NCBI GenBank assembly: GCA_033297205.1
Contig: MU859379.1
Coordinates: 1-24,402, forward strand
DNA: 24,402 bases
Reading direction: 5' to 3'
From: Pseudoneurospora amorphoporcata
Taxonomy: Eukaryota; Ascomycota; Sordariomycetes; Sordariales; Sordariaceae
In this document: piece by piece, positions 1-8,713 of the stretch
Layout: every line of letters begins with the position of its first letter
Numbering within the stretch: the stretch's first letter is position 1
Position numbers and translations under genes: made by a program
Notes under the pieces: generated by a model
Database searches by the model: none
What the model was told of the DNA's origin: nothing
The model's input: the letters and a program-made list of their open reading frames with translations, nothing else

Positions 1-978
1 ACCCATTGCGCCAAAAATAGGGTAATTTTGGCTTGGCCTCTAACAACCGACTAACAGAGGGTGCCAAGAAAAATATTTTCGGGGGAGAGTTGAATCCGGA
101 TATGTGTGTGATGATTGGACAACTGAACGGATTCGCGACGTTTGCGGCAAGCATGAGTGGGACTTATGATATCTTGCTGGCGGTGGTGCCGTGGAAGACG
201 ATTTGGGGCACAAGACTGGGGAAGAGTGAGAAGACGGCTGTCGCGGTGACGATGAGCGTGGGCGCGGTGGCTGGGGCGACGGCCTTTGTGTCGGCGGTGA
301 AGATGAGGGGGATTACGAGTGAGAATTATATTTGTGAGTTTGCACCCCGCGGACCTCACCTTACCACCCCTGAAGGCTAATGAAGGGAAGCAGACGACTC
401 AGGCGTGATCATAGTATGGTCCACCGCCGAGACGGCCACCACCATCATGGCCTCTTGCATCCCCGTCTACCGCGGCTTCTGCAAAAAACTTTGCAACAAG
501 TTGCTGGCGCAGTATCGCTCGCACGGCAGCAAACAGCGCTCGGCGACGTCGAGGACCAATAACGGTTCCGGGGGTAGTACGATGTTGACTGGCGGGAGTA
601 CCACGCTGACCAGTGGAAGCTTTTGTTCGGTCTTCGACAAGCTGTCTCAACACCGTCGCAAGGGTAGCGATGGTGTCGATGAACCGGGTTGCTTATCGTT
701 GCCTTCAGGTGGTAGAGGGTGTCATGGCCCAACTGATGACAGTGCGAGCGATCGGGCTATTTTGCCTGTGCATGACTTGGGAGAATCGCGGTAGAAGTGG
801 AAGTGAGGTGGCTACCTCAAGAAATAGCGGAAAGATCTTGATGACGCAGGAGGTCAAGATTGAGTATCACCATAATGATGATATTTTGGATGGAACGGAT
901 GAGAGGGAGCAGACGCAGCATGGGCATCCGCATGAGATGGAGGACATGGGGGAGGCAAAGAAAGGCGTGAGGATGTAG
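1..978 (+). CDS. Rhodopsin-like fungal integral membrane protein, 5'-truncated
   Basis: The 3' part of a gene whose start lies before the window. Two frames join through a good intron, 334-402 (donor GTGAGT, branch CTAAT, acceptor CTCAG). The join makes a Cys codon from T plus GC, so the protein reads NYIC then VIIVWSTAETATTIMASCIPV. Three hydrophobic segments (about 108-210, 235-300, 405-460) and motifs such as LLAVVPWKTIWG and IMASCIPVYR match the seven-helix 'rhodopsin domain' family of ascomycetes (PTH11/satratoxin-cluster type). Members are plasma-membrane proteins of mostly unknown ligand. The first frame stays open until 794, but a C-terminal tail typical of the family (KILMTQEVKIEY) lies in another frame and ends at the TAG at 976-978. 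A second intron is therefore needed; 664-742 (GTAGCG...GACAG) restores frame but is not certain. An additional intron near 21-56 is possible. Family call fairly safe, exon ends less so. Confidence 0.6.
334..402 (+). other. Intron in the rhodopsin-like gene
   Basis: The intron is 69 bases long, with donor GTGAGT, a CTAAT-like branch site near 376 and acceptor CTCAG. Removing it fuses the two halves of the membrane protein in frame and eliminates the TAA at 378-380. Confidence 0.7.
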
Positions 979-1707
979 AATGTAATATAGAGTAGCGCAC
1001 TTGGAAAAAGAAAATTAACTGGTTCTCAGCCTGCACTTCCACAATTCAATCTCCATTTTGCCATTTTTCGCCTGACAAAAAGAGGAAACCAGAAAGTAAA
1101 CAAAGTTCAGGGGTAGCTCAGGAAACCCAAACCTGCCGAGGGTACCTTGAGAATGACGGCTTGGCGCCAAGTGCAAGCTCCCGCTACCCCGCATAAAGCT
1201 TTGAGTAGTCAGCATCCTAGTTCCAGCAACACCCAAAATCTGGCTCCAAGTGTTACAATTACAGGGGTGTTGCTCCAAGTGGTGCCGTGCACAAACCATT
1301 TTCTCTCTAACCCGTCATAAAAGATGTACTAAAACAAGGATGCTAAGTAATATTTGCCCTCTACCAGACCCGCTTTTTGCATTCTACTATACAAACTTAA
1401 AGAGCAAAACCCTATTTTTGCTGTTGCTAATTGCAGGTTTGCGCTTCCCCTTACAAAAAGGGGTGTTTTGGGGGTTATTGTTGCAATTGCAGGGGGTTGC
1501 TCCCAGAGGGTGTTGCATTTAGAGGGGTGCTGACGGTAGGTACCTTGGCGCCGGCAACTCGCACCTCCAACCAATTCAGCCCGTCCATCCTTGCGCCTAA
1601 GGAGTTCTTTTCCTCCAACCTTTCTTCCTCCTACCCGACCTTAGGTGATCTTCCGTCGTCCGCCGCCGCCGACTGTTTACCAAGCTCCCGATCCCCACGA
1701 CGACGCC
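979..1707. other. Intergenic region and 5' leader with short hairpin repeats
   Basis: No convincing gene. It holds the terminator side of the membrane-protein gene and the promoter/leader of the dioxygenase. Several short inverted repeats can be read directly: GGGGTAGC (1110-1117) with GCTACCCC (1183-1190), the palindrome TTGGCGCCAA (1161-1170), AGCAACACCC (about 1225-1234) with GGGTGTTGCT (about 1264-1273), and CCCCTT/AAGGGG around 1447-1463. Two related segments, GTTACAATTACAGG (about 1252) and GTTGCAATTGCAGG (about 1479), look like diverged copies. Pyrimidine-rich CT stretches near 1600-1640 are typical of a fungal core promoter/leader. Confidence 0.5.
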
Positions 1708-4011
1708 ATGCTTCGCCAGCTTGGAGCCGCTCCCCTCGTGCAGGGCCGATTCACCCTTACGCGATCAACCACGACGATCCGCACTTTGTCCTCGTCGGCA
1801 GCTCTTCGCGATGATACTTCTTCTATCCCTCCTGCCACCGCAGACAGTGCCGAACCTGCCGAGTCGGCCAAGCCCCAGGTGCCTATCCGTAGGTATTATT
1901 CCGATAAGAGTAAGAGAGCCAACAAGGAAGCGGACGGATTGGCAGCACTCCAGAAAAAGCTCGAGAATAAACTCGGCCAGTTAAAAAAGGACATCGCCCA
2001 GCTAAAGGGAACCGGGAAGAAAAAGGACGAGAAGGGACCCGGCAGGGACAATAAAAGGAACGAAATGGCAGCACTTCAGAAGAAGCACGACTCTGAAGTC
2101 TCCGTGTTGAAAAACAACATCGTCCAGCTCACGACGTCCAATGAAAAGTACCGAAATGCAAGGGGAGCGTTACGGAAAGAAGTCTCCATGTTGAAAAACG
2201 ACATCGACCAGCTCACGAAGGCCAATGAAAAGTTCCGAAGTGAAAAGGGAGCGTTACGGCAAGACATCGTCAACCTAAGGAGACTCACAGGGCAGTCTCC
2301 TTCAAGACCCGCTCAGGACAAAGCGAAGCTGCTTGGATTATACGAGCAGAATGTCCAATTAGCACGCAAATTCAAGGCCGGCACGCCACAGTCCGTGAAG
2401 GTGGTCGATGGGAGTCAGCAGCTCGTCGTCACCCTGGCCCAGCCCGACAGCACCACCAAGCAACTGACCATGTCCCTCCACTGGCTGCGCGACACATGCA
2501 AGTGCCCGCACTGCGTGAACCCCGACTCTGGCCAGAAGAACTTCTCAAGCACCTCTCTACCCCTGACCCTCGAGGTCCAAAGCGCCGAGGTCAACGCCGC
2601 TGACGGCTCCATCACCGTCATCTGGGCCAACGATACCGTCAGCGCCAACGGCACATCCGGAGCCACCACGCACACCTCCACCTACGACTCCTCCGACATC
2701 TTCTCCTGGCAGCTTCCCCACCACTTCGCCGGCAGCATCCTCCCCGTCGAGCGCACGCTTTGGGACCGGTCCAAGCTCCAAGAACAAATCGACTCCGGCG
2801 ACCTGCGCGTCTCGTACAACGACTGGCTGACCTCCGACGAGGCCTTCTGGAAAGCCTTCGAGTCGCTCGCCCGTTTTGGCATCCTCTTCGTCCACTCGAT
2901 CCCGTCCGACCGCGCGCTCGTCGAATCGCAAGTTGAAAAGATCGCCAACCGCATCGGCATCCTCATGCACACCTTCTATGGCTTCACCTGGGACGTGCGC
3001 TCCAAACCTCGCGCCGAAAACGTAGCCTACACCAACGTCTTCTTGGGTCTGCACCAAGACCTGATGTACATCGACCCCCCTCCCCGCTTGCAGCTCCTCC
3101 ACTGCATCGCCAACTCCTTTGAAGGCGGCGAGTCTTTGTTCGCCGACGGCGCGCGCGCTGCGTACTCCCTCGAACTCAACAACCCCCGGGCCTTCACCCA
3201 GCTGTACAACAACCGCTCGCCGCAGTTTCACTACCACCGCAACGGCAACGACTACCACATGAGCCGCAACACGTTCCGCTACGCTGGACGGATAGGCGGA
3301 AGCCAGGGTTTTCTAAGCAGGGTCCACTGGGCGCCGCCCTTCCAGGCGCCCTTTGACCGGCAGCAGCATGGCCCCACGGCGAGGAACGTGCTTGGGGATA
3401 CGCTCGTTCAGGACGAGGGGGGGAATATGGTGGTGGCGGAGGCGAAGGGGAGAGACATAACCAAGTGGTTGCCGGCGGCCAAGGAGTTTGAGCGCGAGAT
3501 TAGCGCGGAGGAGAATATGTTTGAGCTCAAGATGAAGGAGGGCGAGTGTGTGATTTTCGATAACTGGCGTGTCTTGCACGGACGCAGGGAGTTCAAGACG
3601 GAAGGACAGGCGGAGGGCGCCGAGAGGTGGCTGAAGGGCACGTATATCAGCCATCAGGTGTACAAGGCCATGGAGGATAAGTTGCAGTGGAAGTTGGCGG
3701 AGAAGAAGGGCGGCATTCCCTTGACTATCGGCGTGGCCCAGCTGCATGGGTTGGGCTGGAAGGAGAGGGACCAGTTGCCGCAGCCGCAGGAGGAGGCTCC
3801 TAAAGAGGAGACTGCTGCCCCTGTGCAGACTGAGGAAGCTCCCAAGACTGAGGAGGCTCCCAAGGTTGAGGAGACTCCCAAGACCGAGGAGGCTCCCAAG
3901 ACTGAGGAGGCTCCCAAGGTTGAGGAGGCGGTTAAGCCTGAGGATGCCCAAAACGAGGGTCCTTCGCGCCAGCCCGAGGAGCAGTTGGGCACGGTGAACT
4001 GGAACGCATAA
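1708..4011 (+). CDS. Gamma-butyrobetaine/trimethyllysine dioxygenase-like enzyme with coiled-coil insert, mitochondrial
   Basis: A 767-residue protein from the ATG at 1708. The upstream in-frame ATG at 1645 is possible, but 1708 gives a typical Arg/Ser/Thr-rich mitochondrial presequence (MLRQLGAAPLVQGRFTLTR). Order: presequence (1 to about 40), Lys/Glu-rich coiled coil (about 65-210), the small N-terminal zinc-binding domain of this family with CxCxxC (C264, C266, C269), then the TauD/TfdA-type Fe(II)/2-oxoglutarate fold with iron ligands H449-x-D451 and distal H624 (in VLHGRR). Family enzymes hydroxylate gamma-butyrobetaine or trimethyllysine in carnitine synthesis; which substrate applies cannot be told here. 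Animal and bacterial homologues are about 380-420 residues, so the coiled coil and the C-terminal tail of six EEAPK-type hexapeptides (3829-3936) are extras. No intron is needed. It is tail-to-tail with the uS10 gene. Catalytic residues are all present. Confidence 0.85.
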   Translation: MLRQLGAAPLVQGRFTLTRSTTTIRTLSSSAALRDDTSSIPPATADSAEPAESAKPQVPIRRYYSDKSKRANKEADGLAALQKKLENKLGQLKKDIAQLKGTGKKKDEKGPGRDNKRNEMAALQKKHDSEVSVLKNNIVQLTTSNEKYRNARGALRKEVSMLKNDIDQLTKANEKFRSEKGALRQDIVNLRRLTGQSPSRPAQDKAKLLGLYEQNVQLARKFKAGTPQSVKVVDGSQQLVVTLAQPDSTTKQLTMSLHWLRDTCKCPHCVNPDSGQKNFSSTSLPLTLEVQSAEVNAADGSITVIWANDTVSANGTSGATTHTSTYDSSDIFSWQLPHHFAGSILPVERTLWDRSKLQEQIDSGDLRVSYNDWLTSDEAFWKAFESLARFGILFVHSIPSDRALVESQVEKIANRIGILMHTFYGFTWDVRSKPRAENVAYTNVFLGLHQDLMYIDPPPRLQLLHCIANSFEGGESLFADGARAAYSLELNNPRAFTQLYNNRSPQFHYHRNGNDYHMSRNTFRYAGRIGGSQGFLSRVHWAPPFQAPFDRQQHGPTARNVLGDTLVQDEGGNMVVAEAKGRDITKWLPAAKEFEREISAEENMFELKMKEGECVIFDNWRVLHGRREFKTEGQAEGAERWLKGTYISHQVYKAMEDKLQWKLAEKKGGIPLTIGVAQLHGLGWKERDQLPQPQEEAPKEETAAPVQTEEAPKTEEAPKVEETPKTEEAPKTEEAPKVEEAVKPEDAQNEGPSRQPEEQLGTVNWNA
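2095..2262 (+). repeat. 84-bp tandem duplication inside the coiled coil
   Basis: Two consecutive 84-base units (2095-2178 and 2179-2262) encode near-identical 28-residue blocks, starting EVSVLKNNI and EVSMLKNDI and ending GALRK/GALRQ. 28 residues equal four heptads, so the duplication keeps the coiled-coil register. Confidence 0.85.
3829..3936 (+). repeat. Six 18-bp repeats encoding TEEAPK/VEEAPK
   Basis: Six head-to-tail 18-base units (3829, 3847, 3865, 3883, 3901, 3919) encode an acidic Pro-containing hexapeptide, TEEAPK or VEETPK-like. The last unit has diverged to VEEAVK. They form the dioxygenase C-terminal tail, probably disordered. Confidence 0.85.
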
Positions 4012-4479
4012 GGTCGAGCGGAGGGAGTGTCGGTTGAGAGTTGTATGATGTATAGTGACCTTACCAGCGAGGCGTATGTAAATTACTATCTTGTATCGAG
4101 TGCTTTGCTCAGAACAAGTCATGACCAGAGTCCGACGTGGCGTTGTTGTCAGCTGTCGCCCATGGAGAGCTGTCTTGTAGATCAGGTACCCCTTTATCCC
4201 TCGTTCATCGAGCTTCTTCTAGTCCCATGGCAATCATGTCACCATCACTGGAAAATGCGCAAAGAGGAACAAATAGATGTCCAGGGGAAAGGAGCGATGA
4301 ATCATTGCACTATTTTACCAGCCCAACGACCAGCATACAATCCAATCGACCTTCGAGCGAGGGATTTTACCAATTGATTTTTTTGTATTTTTCCCTTCCC
4401 CTGGTTGGGTTCGGTTCGGGACCAAAAACCCGCTTTCGCAGCTTCTTTGCCCCTTGCCTTTTGGCCAGTCAAACCAAAC
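4012..4479. other. Convergent 3' region between dioxygenase and uS10 genes
   Basis: Both genes end here, so it should contain two 3' UTRs and polyadenylation sites. On the plus strand there is a TTTTTTGTATTTTT stretch near 4378-4391. Open frames here have no recognisable content and I do not call any. Confidence 0.4.
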
Positions 4480-4996
4480 TTAAGCAGCAATGGTGACCTC
4501 AACCTCAACACCGGCCTCGATGTTGACGATGATCTGCTTGACGATCTCGGTGGGGGCGGTCAAGTCGATGAGGCGCTTGTGGATGCGCATCTCGAAGAGA
4601 TCCCAGGTCTTGGAACCCTCACCGCAAGGGGTCTTGCGGGTCTGTTTTGGGGGAGGATGTTGTTAGTATATGGTGAAACGCAATGGAAGAGAAGGACATG
4701 TGAGAGGACTAAAAACGTACGGTGATCTTGAGGATCTTGGTGGGAAGGCGGACGGGGCCCTTGACGCGGAGCTCCTTGGACTTGGCGCGCTCAACGAGCT
4801 CGGAGCAGACCTTCTCAAGAGCCTGGACCTTCTTGGAGGTGAGGGTGATGCGGACACGGTGGACCTTCTATTCGGGGAGTTAGTCGTCAAGGTCTCTTGT
4901 CGGACATCATGACGGCGACGACAGCGCCAACGCTGACAGGTGATAACATACGGGGGCCTCGCCGAAATCCTTCTGGTCCTTGTTGTAGGAAGACAT
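4480..4996 (-). CDS. rps20: 40S ribosomal protein uS10 (Rps20)
   Basis: Three exons on the minus strand: 4952-4996 (15 codons), 4721-4867 (49 codons), 4480-4641 (53 codons plus TAA). The introns are 4868-4951 (GTATGT...ATAG) and 4642-4720 (GTACGT...ACAG), both between whole codons. The 117-residue product matches uS10 throughout, e.g. KVHRVRITLTSKKVQALEKV, GPVRLPTKILKI, TRKTPCGEGSKTWDLFEMRI and HKRLIDL, and has the usual eukaryotic length (115-120). uS10 sits in the 40S head near the mRNA entry side. In yeast and human its N-terminal lysines are ubiquitylated by Hel2/ZNF598 when ribosomes collide. Here exon 1 encodes the whole flexible N-terminus, with Lys at positions 6 and 9. The gene is divergent from the Cue3-like gene. 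Confidence 0.97.
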
Positions 4997-5665
4997 CTTG
5001 ACTGGTGTTGAGATGGTTGACTGCTAAGAGGCTGCTGGACTGCAAAAAGGTGCCTTCACGACTCGAAGGAGTAAAACGGCTTCGGCAAAGTGATGAAGGC
5101 TGAAGCTGGGATTCTGGCGAACTGGAAGTTGAGTTGTTCCGGCGAGCGTTCAAGAGGACGGGACCGTCCGAGATAATTTTTTTACTCGATATTTTGCGCG
5201 CAACGGGGCATGGCCATTTTGTGGGCTTGGCGTGTGGCTTGCGCTTGCTCGGTTTTTGTTTCTTTGACCCCTCGAAACTGTGGCTGGGCAAGAAACCTTG
5301 GGAGAATCATGTGGCTGAGGATCTGCGACTTGCCAGCCGGCATCTCCCCGCAATGACACATTCGGCGTGAGACTAGACAGAAAGTCGCTTTGTACCTTTC
5401 ACGACTCCAACGGCATGTCAGCGTGGGGCAACATTCAACTTCCATATCCAACTTCCAACCTTCATTCTCTTTTTGCCGATTCTTATAGACTTGGGCTTGC
5501 TGACAAATAGAAGGGGCTATCTTTTGTTCTAGTGTCGATATCTCCCACATTCTTTACCCAATCCCTCGAGTGAAGCTCACTGCATCCCACTCATCGACGT
5601 CAACATCTCTAAGTCTTGGCATCAAACACCCTCTTGGCCAGCTGTTTACAACACCGTGTTTGACC
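4997..5665. promoter_or_regulatory. Bidirectional promoter region, uS10 / Cue3
   Basis: The 669 bases between the two divergent start codons must carry the promoters of both genes. A poly-T run (5175-5183) and the palindrome TTGCGCGCAA (5194-5203) lie about 200 bases upstream of the uS10 ATG. Close to the Cue3 ATG are CT-rich leader sequences (5400-5660). Individual factor sites cannot be assigned from sequence alone. Open frames through this stretch look non-coding. Confidence 0.5.
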
Positions 5666-7813
5666 ATGACCTCCAAACTCCCAGCCTTTGCGGTGTTCCC
5701 CCTCGCCCCATGGAGGGACCAACTCCTCCCCAATGAATGGGTCGCTTGCCTAGACGCCTGGCTCGCCCTCGTTGACAGCCACGTCTCGCTTCCCGACCCA
5801 GACTTCCTCTCTATCTCAGCCAAAGATGAGAGTCTCACCACATTCCTCACGTCGTTCATCCGCGAAACTGCTCTCGGCAGCACCACCATTCTCGGCCCAT
5901 CCCCATCAGCAAAGCGCCTACTTAAGGACTCCTTCCTGTTAACCTCGCGACTCCTTCGATCCCCATCGCCACCGGTTCTCCTGACACAATGGGAATTTCT
6001 GTCCGATCTCTGTCGTGTCTACGGCAAGAAACGATCCTCCGAGCTCTTATCCACCCTCTCCGACTCATCGCAAAAGTCTCTAGACGCCTCACTATCCGCC
6101 CTCAAGAAGTTCCTCATCAAGAATCTGGACCTCGGCCTCCAACAAGGCGGCGACCTGAAGGGAATCGAACAGCGGCTGGACCGAGTAAATGACCTTATTG
6201 GATCCTCTCCTCAAGTAGCTAGCTTCTTCCTCGCCGGCAGCGACTTCCTCGACGGACTGGTGTCTTGCTACAAGATCATGAACCCTCCTCTACGTAAGGT
6301 GATCATTGCCACGACGTACCTCTGCGTAGTCGGGCTGGCGGACGGTAGCCAAGATCAGAAACTGTCTGCGCTTACGGATCAGTTGTATTCTCTCAAAGCG
6401 GCGGCGGATGCGCACAAGGCTGGGCCAACGAATGTCAACGATTCCTTGGTGGCAGAGCTAGTGACTTCAACGCCATTATTACAACAGCTGCAGCGGAAGC
6501 TGGAGAGTGTAGGATCTGGGAACACCCGAACGAAATCCGTCTTGAAGGAATTGGCAACGTTCAAGAAACCCGGCGGCGGCATCCCCCGCCCCAAAAGACT
6601 CGTCAACCGGCAGCGAAAAGCCATAGACAAAGGTAAAGGCAAAGATCTCTCTTCCTTTGAAGACTCGCAACAGCAACAAGAGATCCACATCCACCGAATG
6701 TCTCAGATCTCGCAAATCCAAGATCTCTTCCCCGACCTCGGCTCAGGTTTCATCTCCAAACTCCTCGACCACTACTCCTCCGACACCGAGCAAGTCGTCG
6801 CCTGTCTCCTCGAGGACTCACTCCCACCGCACCTCCAATTAGCCGATCGATCTGCCACCCTTTCGCCCCCATCTCCCAAACAATCCAAACCACAAGGACA
6901 CATCCGCTCACCAAGATCCACCCCGCCCCTCCCCTCATCTATCAATAATCCCCTCAACGACGACGACGACGACTTCTTACTATCAGTCCCCGCCTCCCAC
7001 CTCCAACTCGGCAAACGCACCGACACCTCCGCCGACCTATTATTATCCGCCCCACCCACAAACACCAACCCCTCCTACAAATCCCGCATCCTCTCCGCCC
7101 TCGCCGCCTTCGATTCCGACGACGATGAGCGCGACGACACCTACGACGCGGCCGACGTGGGCGGAACAGTGGACGCCGCGACGGTTGCTGCGGGGGTGGA
7201 AGATATCCGGCTCCACGACAACAATCCCAACCAACCGTCGCAGGGTGCAGGTGGTGGGTTATCAGAAGCGACAGAAGCGGTCCTTTATGAAGAGTGGAAG
7301 ACACGCCCGGGCGTGTTTGGACGCGACCCGGAGACCAGACGCGGAAGGGAAAGGAAAGAACTAAAAGACAAGACGGGATTGAGTGATGAGATGGTGGAAG
7401 GGTTTGGGGTTATGATTAATCGCGATCAGGGCATGAAGAGGCGGTTAGAACGGATGTTTGGCGAGGGAGCATTTAGTGGGGTGCAGAACGAGATACAGAC
7501 GACGAGGTGGCGGGACCGAGGACCAGGCGAGGATGGGGAAACGGATACGGACGGTGACGGCGGTTCTGGGAGGGGAGGATATGGTGGGCCGAGAGGTGGA
7601 GGACGAGGCGGTGGTGGAAGGGGAAGAGGAGGAAGAGGTGGACGAGGAGGGGCCAGCAGGGGCGGTGGCGAAGCTGGAGGATCTGGATCACAAGCACCAG
7701 ATTCTGATATTGCGAAGAGGAGGAAGGAGGCGAATAAGGGGAGTAGAGCGAATCATAATCGGAGGGATCAGCGGGCTAAGAAGATGGCTAGGGGTGGGTT
7801 TGGTGCTGCGTAA
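5666..7813 (+). CDS. cue3: Cue3/ASCC2-like CUE-domain protein, ribosome quality-control trigger complex
   Basis: A 715-residue protein without introns. I start at ATG 5666 (MTSKLPAFAVFPLAPWRDQL), which begins the conserved N-terminal region; the in-frame ATG at 5570 would add an unconserved 32 residues. The N-terminal half is the helical Cue3/ASCC2 domain (NEWVACLDAWLALVD). A CUE ubiquitin-binding domain follows at about 345-395, with the FPD-like motif (QIQDLFPDLGSGF) and a Leu-Leu pair near its end. Then come an acidic segment, the conserved block EEWKTRPGVFGRDPETRR...LKDKTGLSDEMVEGFGVMINRD, an RGG-rich stretch (about 632-672) and the family tail GSRANHNRRDQRAKKM. In yeast Cue3 works with Slh1 and Rqt4 to split collided ribosomes carrying ubiquitylated uS10. 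Its immediate divergent neighbour is the uS10 gene. The RGG region is a fungal elaboration that may bind RNA. Confidence 0.88.
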   Translation: MTSKLPAFAVFPLAPWRDQLLPNEWVACLDAWLALVDSHVSLPDPDFLSISAKDESLTTFLTSFIRETALGSTTILGPSPSAKRLLKDSFLLTSRLLRSPSPPVLLTQWEFLSDLCRVYGKKRSSELLSTLSDSSQKSLDASLSALKKFLIKNLDLGLQQGGDLKGIEQRLDRVNDLIGSSPQVASFFLAGSDFLDGLVSCYKIMNPPLRKVIIATTYLCVVGLADGSQDQKLSALTDQLYSLKAAADAHKAGPTNVNDSLVAELVTSTPLLQQLQRKLESVGSGNTRTKSVLKELATFKKPGGGIPRPKRLVNRQRKAIDKGKGKDLSSFEDSQQQQEIHIHRMSQISQIQDLFPDLGSGFISKLLDHYSSDTEQVVACLLEDSLPPHLQLADRSATLSPPSPKQSKPQGHIRSPRSTPPLPSSINNPLNDDDDDFLLSVPASHLQLGKRTDTSADLLLSAPPTNTNPSYKSRILSALAAFDSDDDERDDTYDAADVGGTVDAATVAAGVEDIRLHDNNPNQPSQGAGGGLSEATEAVLYEEWKTRPGVFGRDPETRRGRERKELKDKTGLSDEMVEGFGVMINRDQGMKRRLERMFGEGAFSGVQNEIQTTRWRDRGPGEDGETDTDGDGGSGRGGYGGPRGGGRGGGGRGRGGRGGRGGASRGGGEAGGSGSQAPDSDIAKRRKEANKGSRANHNRRDQRAKKMARGGFGAA

Positions 7814-8713
7814 GTCGCGGCTAGGGTGGTTGAAGCTCAATGCATTCGGGGGTTGTTGCAAAAGAGAAAAAGAAGCACTGCCCAATGAGTGTGTAAATTG
7901 TTACTGGAAGCTTCTACCAGCGATATTGTTTTTGGCGGGCTTAGAGAAAAGATAATTTTTTACATGAGTCATCAATAGACAGTAGTTCCCTCCATTCGGT
8001 TCTTTTTGGCTCATCCTGTTGATCCTTTTTCGATTTCCGGGAAAACGAGAATGGAAGTTCACATATGATCGCATGACCCGCGGGTGCGAAGAGACCTGGA
8101 CCTGACCTCCACCTGCAAAGTAAAGGGGAAGAAGTCTTAGGTACATGACAAACAGCCTTCCATTGCTTTATCTCGCAAATTTATTAGTGTGCTACCTTGG
8201 TGGGCATATGCAACATCTATGTCAGTACACTGGAAACGTCAAAACAACAGGAAAAAGTTTTATGAACAACCCGGCTCGATTTCTTCACTAGCAATTTGTG
8301 GCTTCTTGCCTATCGATATTAATTGTCGACGAATGTAGTATGACCACGCTTTGTTTCCCACAGCCAGCAAGGTTTTTCTTTTGTGATTGTGTCTTTTTAA
8401 CAACGCCAGTCGCCAGAGCTATGCATATCAATATCATCTTTCACAACGCAATGCATTCCCTGACGGTACATATCATAACCTCAACAATCCATCCTTTTGG
8501 AACTCGCTGTTAAACACTATCTGACGTTTTCCAACATCGCTGGGTATCGACATCCGGTCACAATCGCCCTCTTTGTTTCTCGTAGCCATGGACCTAATCG
8601 TAACCATCAAAGCTTATCGCTTTCCCCCTTTACCTCCTTACCTCCTCTTCCTCACTCGATTCCCATTCTCCCTCTCTCCGCTTCCTCATCCATATCCACA
8701 CTCCCTAAAGGTC
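7814..8713. other. Convergent 3' region between Cue3-like and NUP42-like genes
   Basis: About 900 bases without a supported gene. The two flanking genes converge here. Sequence is mixed with CT-rich segments at 8610-8700. The short open frames overlapping 8497-9010 on the plus strand read through the nucleoporin 3' end in antisense and are compositional shadows. Confidence 0.4.

Noticed and set aside
2557..3258. 233-residue antisense frame within the dioxygenase gene
   Set aside because: Shadow of the GC-rich coding strand; Val/Gly/Asp composition typical of antisense frames.
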